Shown here one piece after another: positions 17,471 through 27,752 of a DNA stretch of 64,000 nucleotides (the first letter of the stretch is position 1; every line of letters begins with the position of its first letter). The position numbers and the translations under genes were made by a program. The notes beneath the pieces are model-generated. The model was not told where the DNA came from, made no database searches, and saw only the letters and a list, made by a program, of their open reading frames with translations. This DNA comes from Roseovarius halotolerans (GTDB lineage Bacteria > Pseudomonadota > Alphaproteobacteria > Rhodobacterales > Rhodobacteraceae), in the NCBI RefSeq assembly GCF_900172255.1, contig NZ_FWFU01000005.1, positions 42,859 to 106,858 of the forward strand, given 5' to 3'.

Positions 17471-18813
17471 CCGGTTTCGGCTTCGTCGGCGTCGGGCGCG
17501 ATATAGCCCGCGCGCCCGATGCTTTCATAGGCGAGGAAGCCCGCGCGTTTCGCATCCCGCGCGGTGTAGATGTTGCGCAGATCGGCGAGCCGCGCCGTGG
17601 CCATCTTGCGCGCGATGCGCTTGAGATCGAGGGCGCGGAACTCGTTCCATTCGGTCAGGATCACCAGAAGATCCGCCTTGTGGGCGCATTTATAGGGGTC
17701 ATCCATCCAGTTCACGCCTGGCAACAGGTTTTCGCCCTCGCGCCGCCCTTGCGGATCGCAGACGCGCACCTTGGCGCCGCCACCCACCAGCGCGGGCACG
17801 ATCGAGAGCGAGGGCGCCTCGCGCATGTCGTCGGTATTGGGTTTGAAGGTGACCCCCAGAACGCCCACCGTCTTGCCGTTGAAGGAACCGCCGCAAAGGT
17901 CGAGCAGCTTGTCGGTCATCCGCCGCTTGACCTGTTCGTTCACGGCGATCACGGATTCGGTGATGTGCAGCGGCACGCCATGTTCCTGCCCGGTGCGCGC
18001 CAGCGCGCGGGTGTCCTTGGGAAAACAGCTGCCGCCATAGCCGGGACCGGCATGGAGGAACTTGTTGCCGATGCGCCCATCGAGCCCCATGCCGCGCGCC
18101 ACCTGTTTCACATCGGCGCCGGTGCGTTCACACAGGGCGGCGATCTCGTTGATGAAGGTGATCTTGGTCGCCAGAAAGGCGTTGGCGGCGTATTTGATCA
18201 TCTCGGCGCTTTCCAGATCGGTGGTCATGATCGGGAACTCGCGCAGGTAGAGCGGGCGATAGATCTCGGCCATCACCTCGGCGGCGCGGTCTGTCTGCAC
18301 GCCGACGACGACGCGGTCGGGTTTCATGAAGTCCTCGATCGCCGCCCCTTCGCGCAGGAACTCGGGGTTCGAGGCGACATCGAAGTCGAGATCGGGATTG
18401 GCCTTTTTCACCGCCTGTTTCACCTGCCGGTTGGTGCCGACGGGAACGGTGGATTTGGTGACGATGACGACATATTCGCTGGCGGCGCGGGCGATTTCCT
18501 CGGCGGCGGCCATCACGTAGCCCAGATCGGCATGGCCATCGCCACGCCGCGTGGGCGTGCCGACCGCGATGAACACCGCCTCGGCCCCGCGCACGGCCTG
18601 CGCGAGGTCGCCGGTGAACGAGAGGCGGCCCGCCTCGACATTCTTTTCGAGCAGCGTTTCGAGACCGGGCTCGAAAATCGGCACCTCGCCTCGTTCCAGC
18701 TTTTCGATCTTGTCGGGGTCCTTGTCGACGCAGACCACGTCATGCCCGAAATCCGAGAAACACACCCCCGAGACAAGCCCGACATAGCCCGTTCCGATCA
18801 TCGCGATTTTCAT
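17467..18813 (-). CDS. ugd: UDP-glucose 6-dehydrogenase
   Basis: Oxidises UDP-glucose twice to UDP-glucuronate, a precursor of surface polysaccharides. The 448-residue protein begins MKIAMIGTGYVGLVSG, an NAD-binding Rossmann start. It has the catalytic cysteine in GPGYGGSCFPKDT and the C-terminal UDP-binding domain with GVTFKPNTDDMREAPS. Length is normal. It is divergent from glmM, and a large nested inverted repeat lies just upstream (18841-18908). Confidence 0.96.
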   Translation of the reverse strand: MKIAMIGTGYVGLVSGVCFSDFGHDVVCVDKDPDKIEKLERGEVPIFEPGLETLLEKNVEAGRLSFTGDLAQAVRGAEAVFIAVGTPTRRGDGHADLGYVMAAAEEIARAASEYVVIVTKSTVPVGTNRQVKQAVKKANPDLDFDVASNPEFLREGAAIEDFMKPDRVVVGVQTDRAAEVMAEIYRPLYLREFPIMTTDLESAEMIKYAANAFLATKITFINEIAALCERTGADVKQVARGMGLDGRIGNKFLHAGPGYGGSCFPKDTRALARTGQEHGVPLHITESVIAVNEQVKRRMTDKLLDLCGGSFNGKTVGVLGVTFKPNTDDMREAPSLSIVPALVGGGAKVRVCDPQGRREGENLLPGVNWMDDPYKCAHKADLLVILTEWNEFRALDLKRIARKMATARLADLRNIYTARDAKRAGFLAYESIGRAGYIAPDADEAETG

Positions 18814-18840
18814 GACCGCATACCTTTCAAGACCCGCATT

Positions 18841-18908
18841 CCCCGCGCGCCTTTAATGCAGTTCGCCCGCGCCTGCGTCAATCGACGACGCGAGAAAGGC
18901 GCGCGGGG
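18841..18908. repeat. Nested inverted repeat upstream of ugd
   Basis: Perfect 14-bp arms CCCCGCGCGCCTTT (18841-18854) and its complement (18895-18908), with an inner GCGTC/GACGC hairpin (18875-18879 with 18887-18891). It starts 27 bp before the ugd start codon, so it would fold in the ugd leader RNA, or serve as an operator between ugd and glmM. Confidence 0.7.
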
Positions 18909-19046
18909 CGTGGCGCGAATGCCCGCCGGGGCAGCGGAACAGGCCGCCGCGCCCCGCATCCGCCATTGGACAGGAGCGCGGCACACGGGTAAGGAGAAGC
19001 GGCAAAACCATGCCAGAGGCATGACAGGAACGAAGGACCACGGCCA

Positions 19047-20387
19047 ATGGCCCAGAAACTCTTTGGCACCGACGGTGTGCGCGGACGCGCCAACAGCTGG
19101 CCGATGACCGCCGAGATCGCACTGAAGCTCGGCGCGGCGGCGGGTCGCTATTTCCGGCGCGACACGCAGGAGCACCGGGTGGTGATCGGCAAGGATACGC
19201 GGCTTTCGGGCTACATGATCGAGAACGCGCTGACCGCCGGGTTCACATCGACCGGGATGAACGTGTTCCTGCTGGGGCCGATGCCGACCCCGGCGATCGG
19301 CTATCTGACGCATGGTCTGCGTGCCGATGTCGGGGTGATGATCTCGGCCAGCCACAACCCGGCCTCGGACAACGGGATCAAGTTCTTCGGCCCCGACGGT
19401 TTCAAGCTGAGCGACGAGGCCGAAGCCGGGATCGAGGCGCTGATGGAGAACGGCATCAAGGCCGCCGCACCGGAGAATATCGGCCGTGCCAAGCGGTTCG
19501 ACGACGCGCGCGGGCGCTACGTGGAATATGCCAAGACGACATTTCCGTCGCGCCGCCGTCTGGACGGGCTGCGGATCGTGGTGGATTGCGCCAATGGTGC
19601 CGCCTACAAGACCGCGCCTGCCGTCCTGTGGGAGCTGGGCGCCGAGGTGATCGCCATCGGCGTGGAGCCGGACGGCACCAATATCAACCGCAATTGCGGT
19701 TCGACCCATCCCGATGCCGCCGCCAAGAAGGTGATCGAGACCCGCGCCGATATCGGCATATGCCTTGATGGCGATGCCGACCGGGTGGTTCTGATCGACG
19801 AGAAGGGGCATGTCGCCGATGGCGACCAGATCATGGGCCTGATCGCCACGCGCTGGGCCGAACAGGGCCGTCTGGCGGGCAATACGCTGGTGGCGACGGT
19901 GATGTCCAACCTTGGCCTCGAACGGCATCTGAACGGCCACGGGATCGACCTCAAGCGCACGGCGGTGGGCGACCGCCATGTCGTCGAGGCGATGCGACAG
20001 GGCGGGCATTCTCTGGGCGGCGAGCAATCGGGGCATATCGTGATGACCGATTACGCCACCACCGGCGACGGGCTGATCGGGGCGCTGCAATTCCTGGCCT
20101 GCATGGTCGAGACCGGCCAGAATGCCAGCCAGCTGGCCCGCGTGTTCAAGCCGGTGCCGCAGAAGCTGATCAATGTCCGCTACGAGCCCGACAAGGCCCC
20201 GTTGGACGCGGATTCGGTGCAGGAGGCCATCGCCAAGGGCGAAAAGGCGCTGGGCAAGGACGGCCGGCTCCTGATCCGCAAGTCGGGGACAGAGCCGCTG
20301 ATCCGGGTCATGGCCGAGGCCGTCGATCCGGCGCTGCTGGATCGGGTGCTGGGCGATGTGGTGGCGGCAGTGGAGCGCGAAAGCTGA
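19047..20387 (+). CDS. glmM: Phosphoglucosamine mutase
   Basis: Interconverts glucosamine-6-phosphate and glucosamine-1-phosphate on the way to UDP-GlcNAc for peptidoglycan and lipopolysaccharide. The 446-residue protein opens [16 protein letters not shown]. It has the phosphoserine loop ISASHNP with catalytic S102, the metal loop DGDADR, and GGEQSGH for sugar binding. The C-terminal [12 protein letters not shown] binds phosphate. Length and all motifs match GlmM. Confidence 0.97.
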   Translation: MAQKLFGTDGVRGRANSWPMTAEIALKLGAAAGRYFRRDTQEHRVVIGKDTRLSGYMIENALTAGFTSTGMNVFLLGPMPTPAIGYLTHGLRADVGVMISASHNPASDNGIKFFGPDGFKLSDEAEAGIEALMENGIKAAAPENIGRAKRFDDARGRYVEYAKTTFPSRRRLDGLRIVVDCANGAAYKTAPAVLWELGAEVIAIGVEPDGTNINRNCGSTHPDAAAKKVIETRADIGICLDGDADRVVLIDEKGHVADGDQIMGLIATRWAEQGRLAGNTLVATVMSNLGLERHLNGHGIDLKRTAVGDRHVVEAMRQGGHSLGGEQSGHIVMTDYATTGDGLIGALQFLACMVETGQNASQLARVFKPVPQKLINVRYEPDKAPLDADSVQEAIAKGEKALGKDGRLLIRKSGTEPLIRVMAEAVDPALLDRVLGDVVAAVERES

Positions 20388-20403
20388 GCGCGAAGGTCAA
20401 CAG

Positions 20404-20461
20404 AATGCCCGCGGCGCGCCTTTGGCTTGCCCCAAAGGACCGGCAGGACAATGCGGGCGTT
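20404..20461 (+). repeat. Nested inverted repeat between glmM and manC
   Basis: Outer arms AATGCCCGC (20404-20412) and GCGGGCGTT (20453-20461, one G-U pair) enclose an inner CCTTTGG/CCAAAGG hairpin (20419-20425 with 20432-20438). It fills most of the 101-bp gap. It shares the 10-mer GCGCGCCTTT with the repeat upstream of ugd. No T-run follows, so it may be a leader structure rather than a terminator. Confidence 0.6.
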
Positions 20462-20488
20462 CACATGATGCGACGGGATTTTTGACAG

Positions 20489-21934
20489 ATGCAGACGATC
20501 ACTCCGGTCATTCTTTGCGGCGGTTCGGGCACGAGGCTCTGGCCGCTGTCGCGCAAGGGCTATCCCAAGCAGTTCGCCCGTATCCTGGGCGATGAAAGCC
20601 TGCTGCAGGGCTGCGCCAAGCGGCTGAGCGGGCAAGGCGCGGGGCTGTCATTCGCCGCGCCGGTGGTGCTGACCAATGCCGATTTCCGATTCATGGTGGC
20701 CGAGCAGATGCTGGAGGCCGGTGTCGAGCCGGGCGCGGTGCTGATCGAACCCGAGGCGCGCAACACCGCGCCCGCCGTTCTGGCCGCGGCGCTGCATGTG
20801 GCCGCGAGCGACCCCGACGCGCTGATGCTGGTGGCACCGTCGGATCACGTCATCCCCGATACCGGTGCCTTTCACGCCGCCATCGCCGCCGGGGCCGAGG
20901 CCGCCGCGAGCGGGCAGATGGTGACCTTCGGGATCACGCCGACCCATCCCGAGACCGGCTATGGCTACCTGGAACTGGGCGAGGCGCCCGACGGGTCGGG
21001 CCGCGCCGTGGCGCTGCGCCGTTTCGTCGAGAAGCCCGATGCAGATGTCGCGCGCGACATGCTGGAGGCGGGCAATTTCCTGTGGAACGCGGGGATCTTC
21101 CTGTTTGCCGCGCGCGACGTGATTGCCGCCTTCGAGGCCCATGCCCCCGAATTGATGGCCCCGGTGCGCGATGCGGTGAAAAAGGCCCGCCCCGATCTTG
21201 GCTTTCTGCGGCTCGATCCCGAAGCCTGGGCCAAGGCGGAGAGCATCTCGATCGACTTCGCGGTGATGGAACGCGCCGGGAACCTGTCGGTGGTGCCTTA
21301 TGCGCATCACTGGTCGGACCTTGGCAGCTGGGCAGCGGTCAGCCAGGAGGCCGGGTCGGACGAGAATGGCGTGTGCCTGTCGGGGCCGGCGACGGCGATA
21401 GATTGCGAGAACACGCTGCTGCGCTCGGAAAGCGAGGGGCTGGAGGTGGTCGGCCTCGGGCTCAGCAACACGATGGTCGTGGCGACGCCCGACGCGGTGC
21501 TGGTGGCCGACATGTCGCGCACCCAGGACGTGGGACAGGTCGTCAAGACGCTGCGCGCCAAGGGCGTGAGCCAGGCCGACAGCTTTGCCCGCGATCACCG
21601 GCCCTGGGGCTATTTCGAGACGCTGGCCCTGTCGGAGCGCTTCCAGGTCAAACGGATCGTGGTCAAGCCGGGCGCGGCGCTGAGCCTGCAAAGCCATGTT
21701 CACCGCGCCGAACACTGGATCGTCGTCTCGGGCACCGCGCGGGTGACGATCGGCGACGAGGTGAAACTGGTCAGCGAGAACGAGTCGGTCTATGTGCCAC
21801 TGGGCGCGGTGCACCGGATGGAGAACCCCGGCAAGGTGCCGATGGCGCTGATCGAGGTGCAGACCGGCAGTTATCTCGGCGAGGACGACATCATCCGTTA
21901 CGAGGATGTCTATGCGCGCGAGAACGACGGCTGA
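20489..21934 (+). CDS. manC: Mannose-1-phosphate guanylyltransferase / mannose-6-phosphate isomerase
   Basis: Bifunctional type II enzyme making GDP-mannose for exopolysaccharide or LPS. The 481-residue protein has the nucleotidyltransferase start PVILCGGSGTRLWPLSRKGYPK and the active-site FVEKPD. The C-terminal cupin isomerase domain (about 365-475) contains RPWGYFETL, LQSHVHRAEHWIVV and AVHRMENPG. It is the third sugar-nucleotide gene here after ugd and glmM. Confidence 0.95.
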   Translation: MQTITPVILCGGSGTRLWPLSRKGYPKQFARILGDESLLQGCAKRLSGQGAGLSFAAPVVLTNADFRFMVAEQMLEAGVEPGAVLIEPEARNTAPAVLAAALHVAASDPDALMLVAPSDHVIPDTGAFHAAIAAGAEAAASGQMVTFGITPTHPETGYGYLELGEAPDGSGRAVALRRFVEKPDADVARDMLEAGNFLWNAGIFLFAARDVIAAFEAHAPELMAPVRDAVKKARPDLGFLRLDPEAWAKAESISIDFAVMERAGNLSVVPYAHHWSDLGSWAAVSQEAGSDENGVCLSGPATAIDCENTLLRSESEGLEVVGLGLSNTMVVATPDAVLVADMSRTQDVGQVVKTLRAKGVSQADSFARDHRPWGYFETLALSERFQVKRIVVKPGAALSLQSHVHRAEHWIVVSGTARVTIGDEVKLVSENESVYVPLGAVHRMENPGKVPMALIEVQTGSYLGEDDIIRYEDVYARENDG

Positions 21935-21952
21935 TCGCGCGCGACAGGCGGT

Positions 21953-22681
21953 TCAGGCCTGACCGCCGCCAGCCGCCACGCCGCCGATCCGCGTGCGGAT
22001 GCGATAGCCCGGCGCATAGGCCAGCCGCACGGTGGTGATCGCCCGGTCATGATCCCAGGTGGTGCGCCAGATCACGAACAGGGGCGCTCCGGCGGAGCTG
22101 TCCAGAAGTTCGGCATCGCGATCCGACGCGGCCTCGGCTGAAAAGGCGATATCGCCATGCGTATAGGGCGCGCGCGCCAGCAGCCATTCATTGGCACTGA
22201 GCGACGTGAAGCATTCCGCCGCCGCGTCCGGCACGGTGGTCAGGCTGATCCAGCGATCCTCGAACACGTAGGGCGCGCCATCGGCGCTGTGCAGCGCGGT
22301 GACATGCAGCGCCTCGCCCGCGCCCAGCGTGGCGCGGATCGCCGCCGGGGGCTGCGCGGTGCCGCGGTCGAGCAGGCGGTAATCGTAGCGCTGGCCGCGC
22401 TCCTGGATCTCGCGGCGGATCACCGGCACATCGACGGTGGCGCGGCTGACCGGGTGCAGGGCGACGCGGGTGCCCGCCTTGCGGCGGCGTTCGAGGATGC
22501 CTTCCTCGGCCAGGGCGCGCAGCGCGCGGTTCACCGTGGCGCGCGCACAGCCGAACTCGCGCGCAAGGTCCACCTCGTTGGGGATCACATGGCCGGGGGG
22601 CCAGTCGCGCGCATGGATGCGGCGCAGCACCTCGTCATGGATGGCCTGCCAGCCTTTGGGCGGCGGCGCGCCGGTGGCCAT
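21953..22681 (-). CDS. hutC: Histidine-utilisation repressor HutC (GntR family)
   Basis: Represses hut genes and is normally released by urocanate. The 242-residue protein has an N-terminal GntR winged helix (about 10-75, with VIPNEVDLAREFGCARATVNRALRAL as the helix-turn-helix region, quoted here only as positions 32-57) and a C-terminal UTRA ligand domain (about 95-235). It lies directly after hutF on the minus strand, sharing one base (TGATG), so it is made with the operon it controls. A candidate operator lies in the hutF-hutI gap (24082-24091). Confidence 0.93.
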   Translation of the reverse strand: MATGAPPPKGWQAIHDEVLRRIHARDWPPGHVIPNEVDLAREFGCARATVNRALRALAEEGILERRRKAGTRVALHPVSRATVDVPVIRREIQERGQRYDYRLLDRGTAQPPAAIRATLGAGEALHVTALHSADGAPYVFEDRWISLTTVPDAAAECFTSLSANEWLLARAPYTHGDIAFSAEAASDRDAELLDSSAGAPLFVIWRTTWDHDRAITTVRLAYAPGYRIRTRIGGVAAGGGQA

Positions 22682-24051
22682 CAGAGCGCCCCCCGCAGCG
22701 GCGCCATCGCGCGTGCATAGGCGGCGGTGATACGGTCGCGCGCATGGTGGCGCCCGCCCTGCACAAGGTGACGCCCCGCGGACCAGACATCGCGCACCAT
22801 CGCGTCATTGCCCGCGAAGATCCAGCAATCCAGCAGGATGTCGCCGCTCTGGCCGGTAAGGTCCACATGCCCCGCATCGAGCGCCACCAGATCGCCCAGA
22901 GCACCGGGTGCGATGCGCCCGCTGTCGCGCCCCGAAGCGCGCGCGCCGCCAGCGCAGACCGCTTCAAACAGGCGGCGCCCGGTGCTGGCCTGCGCATTGG
23001 CCAGCGCCGCGCGCGACCGGTCGCGCAGGCGCTGGGAGTATTCCAGCGTGCGCAGTTCTTCGGACAGGGCGATGCGAATGTTCGAATCCGACCCGACCGC
23101 GATGCGCCCGTCCGCATTCAACCAGCGCACACCATCGAAGATGCCGTCGCCAAGGCTTGATTCGGTGATCGGGCACAGCCCCGCCACCGCGCCCGAGGCC
23201 GCCAGCGCCTCGGTTTCATGCGGCTGCATCTGGGTGCAGTGAATGAGGCACCATTGCCCGTCCACCTGCGCATTGTCGAGCAGCCATTCCACCGGGCGCG
23301 CGCCCAGGGCCGCCTGCACCTCTTCGACCTCGGCCACCTGTTCGGCAAGGTGCATGTGCAGCGGCCCGCCCTGCGCCAGATCGGGCGCGCGGGCGATATC
23401 CTCGGGGGTCACGGCCCGAAGGCTGTGGGGCGCGACGCCAAGGCGCGCGTCATCCGGCAGCGCGCCAAGCGCCGCGCGGGACTCTTCGACCAGCCGCGCG
23501 AAGCGGTCGGGATCGTTGCCGAAACGGATCTGTCCGGCGGTCAGCTCGCGCCCGTCGCAGCCGCCAAAGCGGTAATGCACAGGCAGGATCGTGAGGCCTA
23601 TGCCGGTCTCATTCGTGGCGGCAACGATACGCTGCGCCATTTCCGACAGGGTGTCATAGGGCACGCCGCCGGGGGCATGGTGAAGATAGTGGAATTCGAC
23701 ATTGGTGGCATAGCCCGCCTCGAGCATCTCCATCTGCACGAGTGCGGCGATGGCCTGCACCTGATCGGGATCGAGCCGGTCAAGAAAGCGATACATCAGC
23801 TTGCGCCAGGTCCAGAAACTGTCGCGCGGATCGGGGCCGCGCGATTCCGTGAGACCGGCCATCGCCCGTTGAAAGGCATGGGAATGGGCATTGGCGGGCG
23901 CGGGCAGAAGAATGCCGCTGCGGTAATCATCCGCGCGCGGCTCCTGCCCATCAGCGACCGAGGCGATGCACCCCGCCGCGTCAAGCTCCACCGCCACGTC
24001 GCGCGCCCATCCCGAGGGCAAAAGCGCCTGTTCAGCCCAGATTCGTGTCAT
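22681..24051 (-). CDS. hutF: Formimidoylglutamate deiminase
   Basis: Converts N-formimino-glutamate to N-formyl-glutamate in the five-step hut pathway. The 456-residue amidohydrolase has metal-site elements [12 protein letters not shown] near residue 54, HMHLAEQ and HCTQM, and a late [14 protein letters not shown]. With hutG this gives the formylglutamate route, so no formiminoglutamase is needed. The start may be 24051 (MTRIWAEQ) or the ATG two codons upstream. It is divergent from hutI across about 80 bp. Confidence 0.94.
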   Translation of the reverse strand: MTRIWAEQALLPSGWARDVAVELDAAGCIASVADGQEPRADDYRSGILLPAPANAHSHAFQRAMAGLTESRGPDPRDSFWTWRKLMYRFLDRLDPDQVQAIAALVQMEMLEAGYATNVEFHYLHHAPGGVPYDTLSEMAQRIVAATNETGIGLTILPVHYRFGGCDGRELTAGQIRFGNDPDRFARLVEESRAALGALPDDARLGVAPHSLRAVTPEDIARAPDLAQGGPLHMHLAEQVAEVEEVQAALGARPVEWLLDNAQVDGQWCLIHCTQMQPHETEALAASGAVAGLCPITESSLGDGIFDGVRWLNADGRIAVGSDSNIRIALSEELRTLEYSQRLRDRSRAALANAQASTGRRLFEAVCAGGARASGRDSGRIAPGALGDLVALDAGHVDLTGQSGDILLDCWIFAGNDAMVRDVWSAGRHLVQGGRHHARDRITAAYARAMAPLRGAL

Positions 24052-24081
24052 CGCCATTTTCCCGTCTTGACCGTTGGAATA

Positions 24082-24091
24082 TGTATAGACA
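24082..24091. promoter_or_regulatory. Candidate HutC operator
   Basis: TGTATAGACA is a near-palindrome between the divergent hutF and hutI starts. It resembles the TGTATRTACA-like sites bound by HutC in pseudomonads. It is the only such site I see in the roughly 80-bp gap and could control both transcripts. Confidence 0.55.
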
Positions 24092-24131
24092 TAATCACAT
24101 GAAACGACTCGCAGATCAACAAGGTTGTGCA

Positions 24132-25325
24132 ATGCTCCTGCAAAACGCGACAGTGGCGACGATGGTTGGCGACAGGCCCTATGGCCTGATCGAGAACGCG
24201 GCAATCGCAATCGAAGACGGCCTGATCCGCTGGGTCGGTCCCGCCGCGGACCTGCCCGCCGAACATGCCGGGGCAACGACCGAGGATCTGGGCGGGCGGC
24301 TGGTGACTCCGGCGCTGATCGACTGCCACACCCATATCGTGCATGGCGGCGACCGCGCCGGCGAATTCGAGATGCGCCTTGGCGGTGCAAGCTACGAGGA
24401 AGTCGCGCGCGCCGGTGGCGGGATCGTGTCGACCGTGCGCGCCACCCGAGATGCCGACGAAGCCACGCTGCTTGCCGGTGCGCTGCGCTTTGCCGATGCG
24501 CTGATCGCCGAGGGCGCAAGCGTGATCGAGGTGAAATCGGGCTATGGTCTCGATATCGAGACCGAGCTCAGGATGCTGCGCGTCGCGCGCCGGATCGCGA
24601 CGCTGCGCCCGGTCAGGATCGTCACCACCTTCCTTGGCGCACATGCCCTGCCCCCCGAGATGAAGGGCCGCCCCGACGCCTATATCGACGACATTTGCCT
24701 GCCCGCGCTGGAGGCCGCCGCCGCCGAGGGGCTGGTCGATGCGGTGGACGGGTTCTGTGAGGGCATCGCCTTTGACACGGCACAGATCGGACGTGTGTTC
24801 GACACCGCGAAACGGCTGGGCCTGCCGGTCAAGCTTCATGCCGAGCAGCTGAGCCATATCGGCGGCACGCGGCTGGCGGCGCGCTATGGCGCGCTATCGG
24901 CCGATCATGTGGAATACGCCAACGAGGACGACGCCGCCGCGATGGCAGAGGCGGGCAGCGTCGCGGTGCTGTTGCCCGGCGCGTTCTACACGCTTCATGA
25001 AACGCAGAAACCCCCGGTCGCGGCCTTTCGCGAACATGGCGTGCCGATGGCGCTGGCGACCGATTGCAACCCCGGTTCCTCGCCGATGTCGTCGCTGTTG
25101 CTGAGCATGAACATGGGCTGCACGCTGTTCGGCATGACGCCAGAAGAGGCGCTGGCCGGTGTCACCTGCCACGCCGCAAAAGCGCTGGGGCTGGATGATT
25201 GCGGCACGATCGCGCCGGGCCGGCGCGCGGATCTGGCGATCTGGGACGCGGCGCAGCCCGCCGAGCTGGCCTATCGCATCGGTTTCAACCCGCTTTACCG
25301 GCGGATTTTCGGAGGTGAAGGATGA
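24132..25325 (+). CDS. hutI: Imidazolonepropionase
   Basis: Opens the imidazolone ring to give N-formimino-glutamate. The 397-residue amidohydrolase has the metal-binding [26 protein letters not shown] and [13 protein letters not shown]. The start is set at ATG 24132 ([12 protein letters not shown]), preceded by AAGG. Two ATGs further upstream fall in the operator region and would add a non-conserved leader. The stop overlaps the hutH start by ATGA. Confidence 0.95.
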   Translation: MLLQNATVATMVGDRPYGLIENAAIAIEDGLIRWVGPAADLPAEHAGATTEDLGGRLVTPALIDCHTHIVHGGDRAGEFEMRLGGASYEEVARAGGGIVSTVRATRDADEATLLAGALRFADALIAEGASVIEVKSGYGLDIETELRMLRVARRIATLRPVRIVTTFLGAHALPPEMKGRPDAYIDDICLPALEAAAAEGLVDAVDGFCEGIAFDTAQIGRVFDTAKRLGLPVKLHAEQLSHIGGTRLAARYGALSADHVEYANEDDAAAMAEAGSVAVLLPGAFYTLHETQKPPVAAFREHGVPMALATDCNPGSSPMSSLLLSMNMGCTLFGMTPEEALAGVTCHAAKALGLDDCGTIAPGRRADLAIWDAAQPAELAYRIGFNPLYRRIFGGEG

Positions 25326-26851
25326 CCGAGACGCTGGTTCCCGGCAAAGTGACGCTGGCGCGGATGGAAGCGATCTGGCGGGGCAGCCTGAGCGTGGTTC
25401 TGGACCGCGCCTGTCGCCCCGCTGTCGAGGCGGCCGCCGCATTGGTGCAAAAGGCCGCCGAGGGCGATGAAGCGGTTTACGGGGTCAATACGGGCTTTGG
25501 CAAGCTGGCCAGCGTCAAGATCCCCGCCGATCAGACCGAAGCCCTGCAACGCAACCTCATCCTGTCGCATTGCTGCGGCGTGGGCGAGGCGCTGGACACG
25601 CCCACCACACGGCTGATGATGGTGCTCAAGCTCATGTCGCTGGGGCGCGGGGCCTCGGGCGTGGCGTGGCGCACGATCACCCTGATCGAGGAAATGCTGG
25701 CGCGTGATGTCACCCCGGTGGTGCCCGACCAGGGCTCGGTCGGGGCGTCGGGCGACCTGGCGCCGCTGGCGCATCTGGCGGCGGTGATGATCGGCGAAGG
25801 CGAGGCGAGGCTTCGCGATGGCACGCGCCTTCCGGGTGGCAAGGCGCTGGCGCAGGCGGGGCTTGCACCCATCGTGCTTGGCCCGAAGGAGGGGCTGGCG
25901 CTGATCAACGGAACGCAGTTTTCGACCGCCTGCGCGCTGGCGGGGCTGTGGAATGCATGGCGCAATGCGCAGGGCTGTATCGTGACCTCGGGGCTGTCGA
26001 CCGATGCGATCATGGGATCGACCGCGCCTCTGATCGATTCGATCCACACGCTGCGCGGCCATCCCGGCCAGATCGCCGCGGCCCGCGCGCAGCGCGCGCT
26101 GATGGATGGCAGCGAGATCCGCGAAAGCCACCGCGAGGGGGATTCGCGCGTGCAGGACCCCTATTGCATCCGCTGCCAGGCGCAGGTGAGCGGCGCGGCG
26201 ATCGACCTCTTGCGCCGCGCAGGCGAGGTGCTGGAGATCGAGGCCAACGCGGTCACCGACAACCCGCTGGTCCTGGTCGATGAGGGGCGCATCGTGTCGG
26301 GCGGGAATTTCCACGCCGAGCCGGTGGGTTTCGCCGCCGACCAGATCGCCATGGCCATCGCCGAGATCGGCGCCATCGCGCAGCGCCGCGTGGCGCTTAT
26401 GGTGGACCCCAACCTGAGCTTTGACCTGCCGCCCTTCCTGACGCCTGCGCCGGGGCTCAATTCGGGGCTGATGATCGCCGAGGTGACGACCGCCGCGCTG
26501 ATGAGCGAGAACAAGCACCTGGCCAATCCCTGCACCACCGATAGCACCCCCACGAGCGCCAACCAGGAGGACCATGTGAGCATGGCCGCCCATGCCGCGC
26601 GGCGCCTGGCGCGGATGAATGCGAACCTCAACACGATCCTTGGCGTCGAGGCGATCTGCGGCGCACAGGGCATCGGCTTTCGCGCGCCGCTGAAAACCAG
26701 CGCGCCGTTGCAAAGGGTGATCGCGCGGCTGCGCGAAGCGATCCCGGCGCTGGAAGCGGACCGCTATCTGGCGCCCGACCTGCAGGAGGCGGCGGCGCTT
26801 GTTCGCGAGGGCGATCTTGTGGTGGCCGCCGGGCTGGAGATGACGCTGTGA
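25322..26851 (+). CDS. hutH: Histidine ammonia-lyase
   Basis: First step of histidine breakdown, giving urocanate and ammonia. The 509-residue protein carries the Ala-Ser-Gly triad (142-144, in [16 protein letters not shown]) that cyclises to the MIO cofactor. It also has [10 protein letters not shown] (53-62) and the substrate loops HGNFHAEP-like [10 protein letters not shown] and [13 protein letters not shown] [10 protein letters not shown]. Length and motifs are canonical. It is coupled to hutI by a 4-bp overlap and followed by a repeat before hutG. Confidence 0.97.
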   Translation: MTETLVPGKVTLARMEAIWRGSLSVVLDRACRPAVEAAAALVQKAAEGDEAVYGVNTGFGKLASVKIPADQTEALQRNLILSHCCGVGEALDTPTTRLMMVLKLMSLGRGASGVAWRTITLIEEMLARDVTPVVPDQGSVGASGDLAPLAHLAAVMIGEGEARLRDGTRLPGGKALAQAGLAPIVLGPKEGLALINGTQFSTACALAGLWNAWRNAQGCIVTSGLSTDAIMGSTAPLIDSIHTLRGHPGQIAAARAQRALMDGSEIRESHREGDSRVQDPYCIRCQAQVSGAAIDLLRRAGEVLEIEANAVTDNPLVLVDEGRIVSGGNFHAEPVGFAADQIAMAIAEIGAIAQRRVALMVDPNLSFDLPPFLTPAPGLNSGLMIAEVTTAALMSENKHLANPCTTDSTPTSANQEDHVSMAAHAARRLARMNANLNTILGVEAICGAQGIGFRAPLKTSAPLQRVIARLREAIPALEADRYLAPDLQEAAALVREGDLVVAAGLEMTL

Positions 26852-26886
26852 GCGGCCGGCGGCGGCGCAGCGGGGCAAGGAAGAAA

Positions 26887-26947
26887 GGGGCGCTGCCCCT
26901 CTTGGCCTGCGGCCAATTCACCCCGGGATATTTCGGAACAGAAGAAG
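26887..26947 (+). repeat. Composite double-hairpin repeat, copy 2
   Basis: Hairpin GGGGCGCTGCCCC (26887-26899), then hairpin TTGGCC-TGC-GGCCAA (26902-26916), then tail CCCCGGGATATTTCGG (26921-26936) ending CAGAAGAAG. The order matches copy 1 at 16070-16131. The terminal GAAGAAGG may supply the ribosome-binding site of hutG. The first hairpin could also dampen hutH-hutG read-through. Confidence 0.7.
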
Positions 26948-26957
26948 GAATGGCGCG

Positions 26958-27752
26958 ATGAATCCGGTCGAGGTGACACGCGGCGAAAGCCCGGTGGTTC
27001 TGGGCCTGCCCCATACCGGAACGCATGTGCCCCAGGACATCCGCGCCAGGCTCAATGCGCGCGGCAAGGGGCTGAGCGATACCGACTGGAACATTCACAA
27101 GCTCTATGACGGCTTGCTGGAAGGCGTGACAACGGTGCGCGCGACGTTCCATCGCTATGTCATCGACGCCAATCGCGACCCGTCCGGCCAGAGCCTTTAT
27201 CCGGGGCAGAACACCACCGGGCTGGTGCCGCTGACCGATTTCGATGGCGAGGCGATCTGGGATGAACCGCCATCGGGAGGCGAAGTCGAATACCGGCGCG
27301 AAACATGGCATGCGCCCTATCACGCCGCGCTTGATGCCGAGCTGGAGCGGGTGAAGGCGATCCACGGGGTCGCGATCCTTTATGACTGCCATTCGATCCG
27401 CTCGCACATTCCCTTCCTGTTCGAGGGCACCCTGCCCGATTTCAACATCGGCACCAATGAGGGCGCGACCTGTGCGCCCGCCGTGGCCGAGGCGGTGGAC
27501 GCCACCTGCCGGGCCGCCGAAGGCTATAGCTGCGTCATGAACGGGCGGTTCAAGGGCGGCTGGACCACGCGCCATTACGGGCGCCCCGCCGAGGGGCTGC
27601 ACGCGATCCAGATGGAGCTGGCGCAATCGACCTATATGGAGGAATCGCCGCCCTGGCCCTATCTGCACGAGCGCGCCGGGGCGCTGCGCCCGCATCTGGC
27701 GGACATCCTGAAGCGGCTGGACGATCTGGGCCGCAGCGGAGCGCTGTCATGA
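26958..27752 (+). CDS. hutG: N-formylglutamate deformylase
   Basis: Releases formate and glutamate from N-formylglutamate, the last hut step in the route that uses HutF. The 264-residue protein has the family features LGLPHTGTHVP near the N-terminus, RYVIDANRDPSG-like HRYVIDANRDPSG, and LYDCHSIRS in the middle, consistent with a metal-dependent formylglutamate amidohydrolase. The stop overlaps the next start (CoA-transferase) by ATGA, so the embedded CoA genes are co-translated with hutG. Confidence 0.94.
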   Translation: MNPVEVTRGESPVVLGLPHTGTHVPQDIRARLNARGKGLSDTDWNIHKLYDGLLEGVTTVRATFHRYVIDANRDPSGQSLYPGQNTTGLVPLTDFDGEAIWDEPPSGGEVEYRRETWHAPYHAALDAELERVKAIHGVAILYDCHSIRSHIPFLFEGTLPDFNIGTNEGATCAPAVAEAVDATCRAAEGYSCVMNGRFKGGWTTRHYGRPAEGLHAIQMELAQSTYMEESPPWPYLHERAGALRPHLADILKRLDDLGRSGALS

